Positions 63,570-64,000 of a stretch of DNA of 64,000 nucleotides are shown one piece after another. The notes below the pieces were generated by a model that saw nothing but the letters and a program-made list of their open reading frames with translations, did no database searches and was not told where the DNA came from. The DNA is taken from NCBI RefSeq assembly GCF_024170165.1, contig NZ_JALJXP010000006.1, positions 310,001 to 374,000 of the forward strand. Direction: 5' to 3'. This DNA comes from Pseudomonas nitroreducens. GTDB taxonomy: Bacteria > Pseudomonadota > Gammaproteobacteria > Pseudomonadales > Pseudomonadaceae. The position numbers were made by a program, and so were the translations under genes. Numbering within the stretch: position 1 is the first letter of the stretch; every line of letters begins with the position of its first letter.

Positions 63570-64000
63570 ATGACCGTGTTGAAGATGACCGACCTCGACC
63601 TCCAAGGTAAGCGCGTGCTGATCCGCGAAGACCTCAACGTTCCGGTGAAGGACGGTGTGGTCAAGAGCGACGCGCGCATCCTGGCCTCGCTGCCGACCAT
63701 CAAGCTGGCCCTGGAGAAGGGCGCGGCGGTGATGGTCTGCTCGCACCTGGGCCGCCCGACCGAAGGCGAGTTCTCCGAGGAGAACAGCCTGCAGCCGGTC
63801 GCCGACTACCTGTCCAAGGCCCTGGGCCGCGCCGTGCCGCTGGTCAAGGACTACCTGGGCGGCGTTGAAGTGAAGCCGGGTGAAGTCGTGCTGTTCGAAA
63901 ACGTGCGCTTCAACAAGGGCGAGAAGAAGAACGCCGACGAGCTGGCCCAGCAATATGCGGCCCTGTGCGACGTATTCGTCATGGACGCCTTCGGCACCGC
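63570..64000 (+). CDS. pgk: Phosphoglycerate kinase (3' partial)
   Basis: The first 143 codons of phosphoglycerate kinase, running off the window end. The N-terminal pattern is diagnostic: [37 protein letters not shown] and [11 protein letters not shown]. It transfers phosphate from 1,3-bisphosphoglycerate to ADP. It begins 29 bases after epd, so the two are likely cotranscribed. Confidence 0.96.
   Translation, partial: MTVLKMTDLDLQGKRVLIREDLNVPVKDGVVKSDARILASLPTIKLALEKGAAVMVCSHLGRPTEGEFSEENSLQPVADYLSKALGRAVPLVKDYLGGVEVKPGEVVLFENVRFNKGEKKNADELAQQYAALCDVFVMDAFGT

Overview
The window is chromosomal DNA from a high-GC gammaproteobacterium. Gene content, protein sequences and repeat types point to Pseudomonas, close to the P. 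aeruginosa lineage. Gene order from about 1 to 35.8 kb follows what I recall of PAO1 PA5113-PA5074. From about 36 kb it follows the PA0428-PA0448 and PA0546-PA0552 neighbourhoods, so two regions distant in PAO1 are joined here next to a REP-type repeat. I see no phage, insertion sequence, CRISPR array, rRNA or tRNA.

Layout. 0-6 kb: the end of a DUF3999 protein, esterase autotransporter estA, fbp, a DUF924 protein, a small lipoprotein and lipocalin blc. 6.2-22.4 kb: a complete histidine utilisation (hut) cluster with hutF, hutC, hutD, hutH, an orphan HutX-like binding protein, hutU, an NCS1 permease, the hutXWV transporter, a second HutH-like protein, hutI and hutG. 22.5-26.1 kb: a D-glutamate (dgu) locus. 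26.1-35.8 kb: Nudix, a lipoprotein, pip, dtd, the opgGH glucan genes and a polar amino-acid ABC transporter. 36-41.3 kb: rhlE-type helicase and the sahH/HD/metF methyl-cycle operon behind an SAH riboswitch. 41.5-45.2 kb: glutarate degradation (CoA-transferase, gcdH, gcdR). 45.3-57.8 kb: thioesterase, a nitrate/taurine-type ABC transporter, TPM and LemA proteins, EamA, MAPEG, a cytochrome c' lipoprotein, DUF1090, an esterase, a phosphoesterase, a ferric-reductase-like protein and ligB. 58-64 kb: metK with an ArsR-methyltransferase regulator, tkt, epd and the start of pgk.

How it works together. The hut genes encode uptake and the five-step route from histidine to glutamate and formate (HutH, HutU, HutI, HutF, HutG). 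Three TGTA-N2-TACA palindromes, the presumed HutC operators, lie in front of hutF/hutC, hutH and hutU. At hutH and hutU the palindrome sits at the predicted start site of a sigma-54 (-24/-12) promoter with almost the same geometry, implying activation by an enhancer-binding protein and repression by HutC. The hutU promoter also has a perfect IHF consensus and two upstream GGTGCA boxes. Histidine, D-glutamate and glutarate catabolism sit close together, which suggests amino-acid carbon and nitrogen scavenging.

The most unusual item is the HutH-like protein between hutV and hutI. It lacks the Ala-Ser-Gly triad that forms the MIO electrophile of histidase and also a catalytic tyrosine, while a complete hutH lies elsewhere in the cluster. 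Also notable are the regulation of the methyl cycle by two different devices (SAH riboswitch at sahH, ArsR-methyltransferase fusion with an 18-bp palindrome at metK) and three copies of a paired inverted repeat found only around hut genes.
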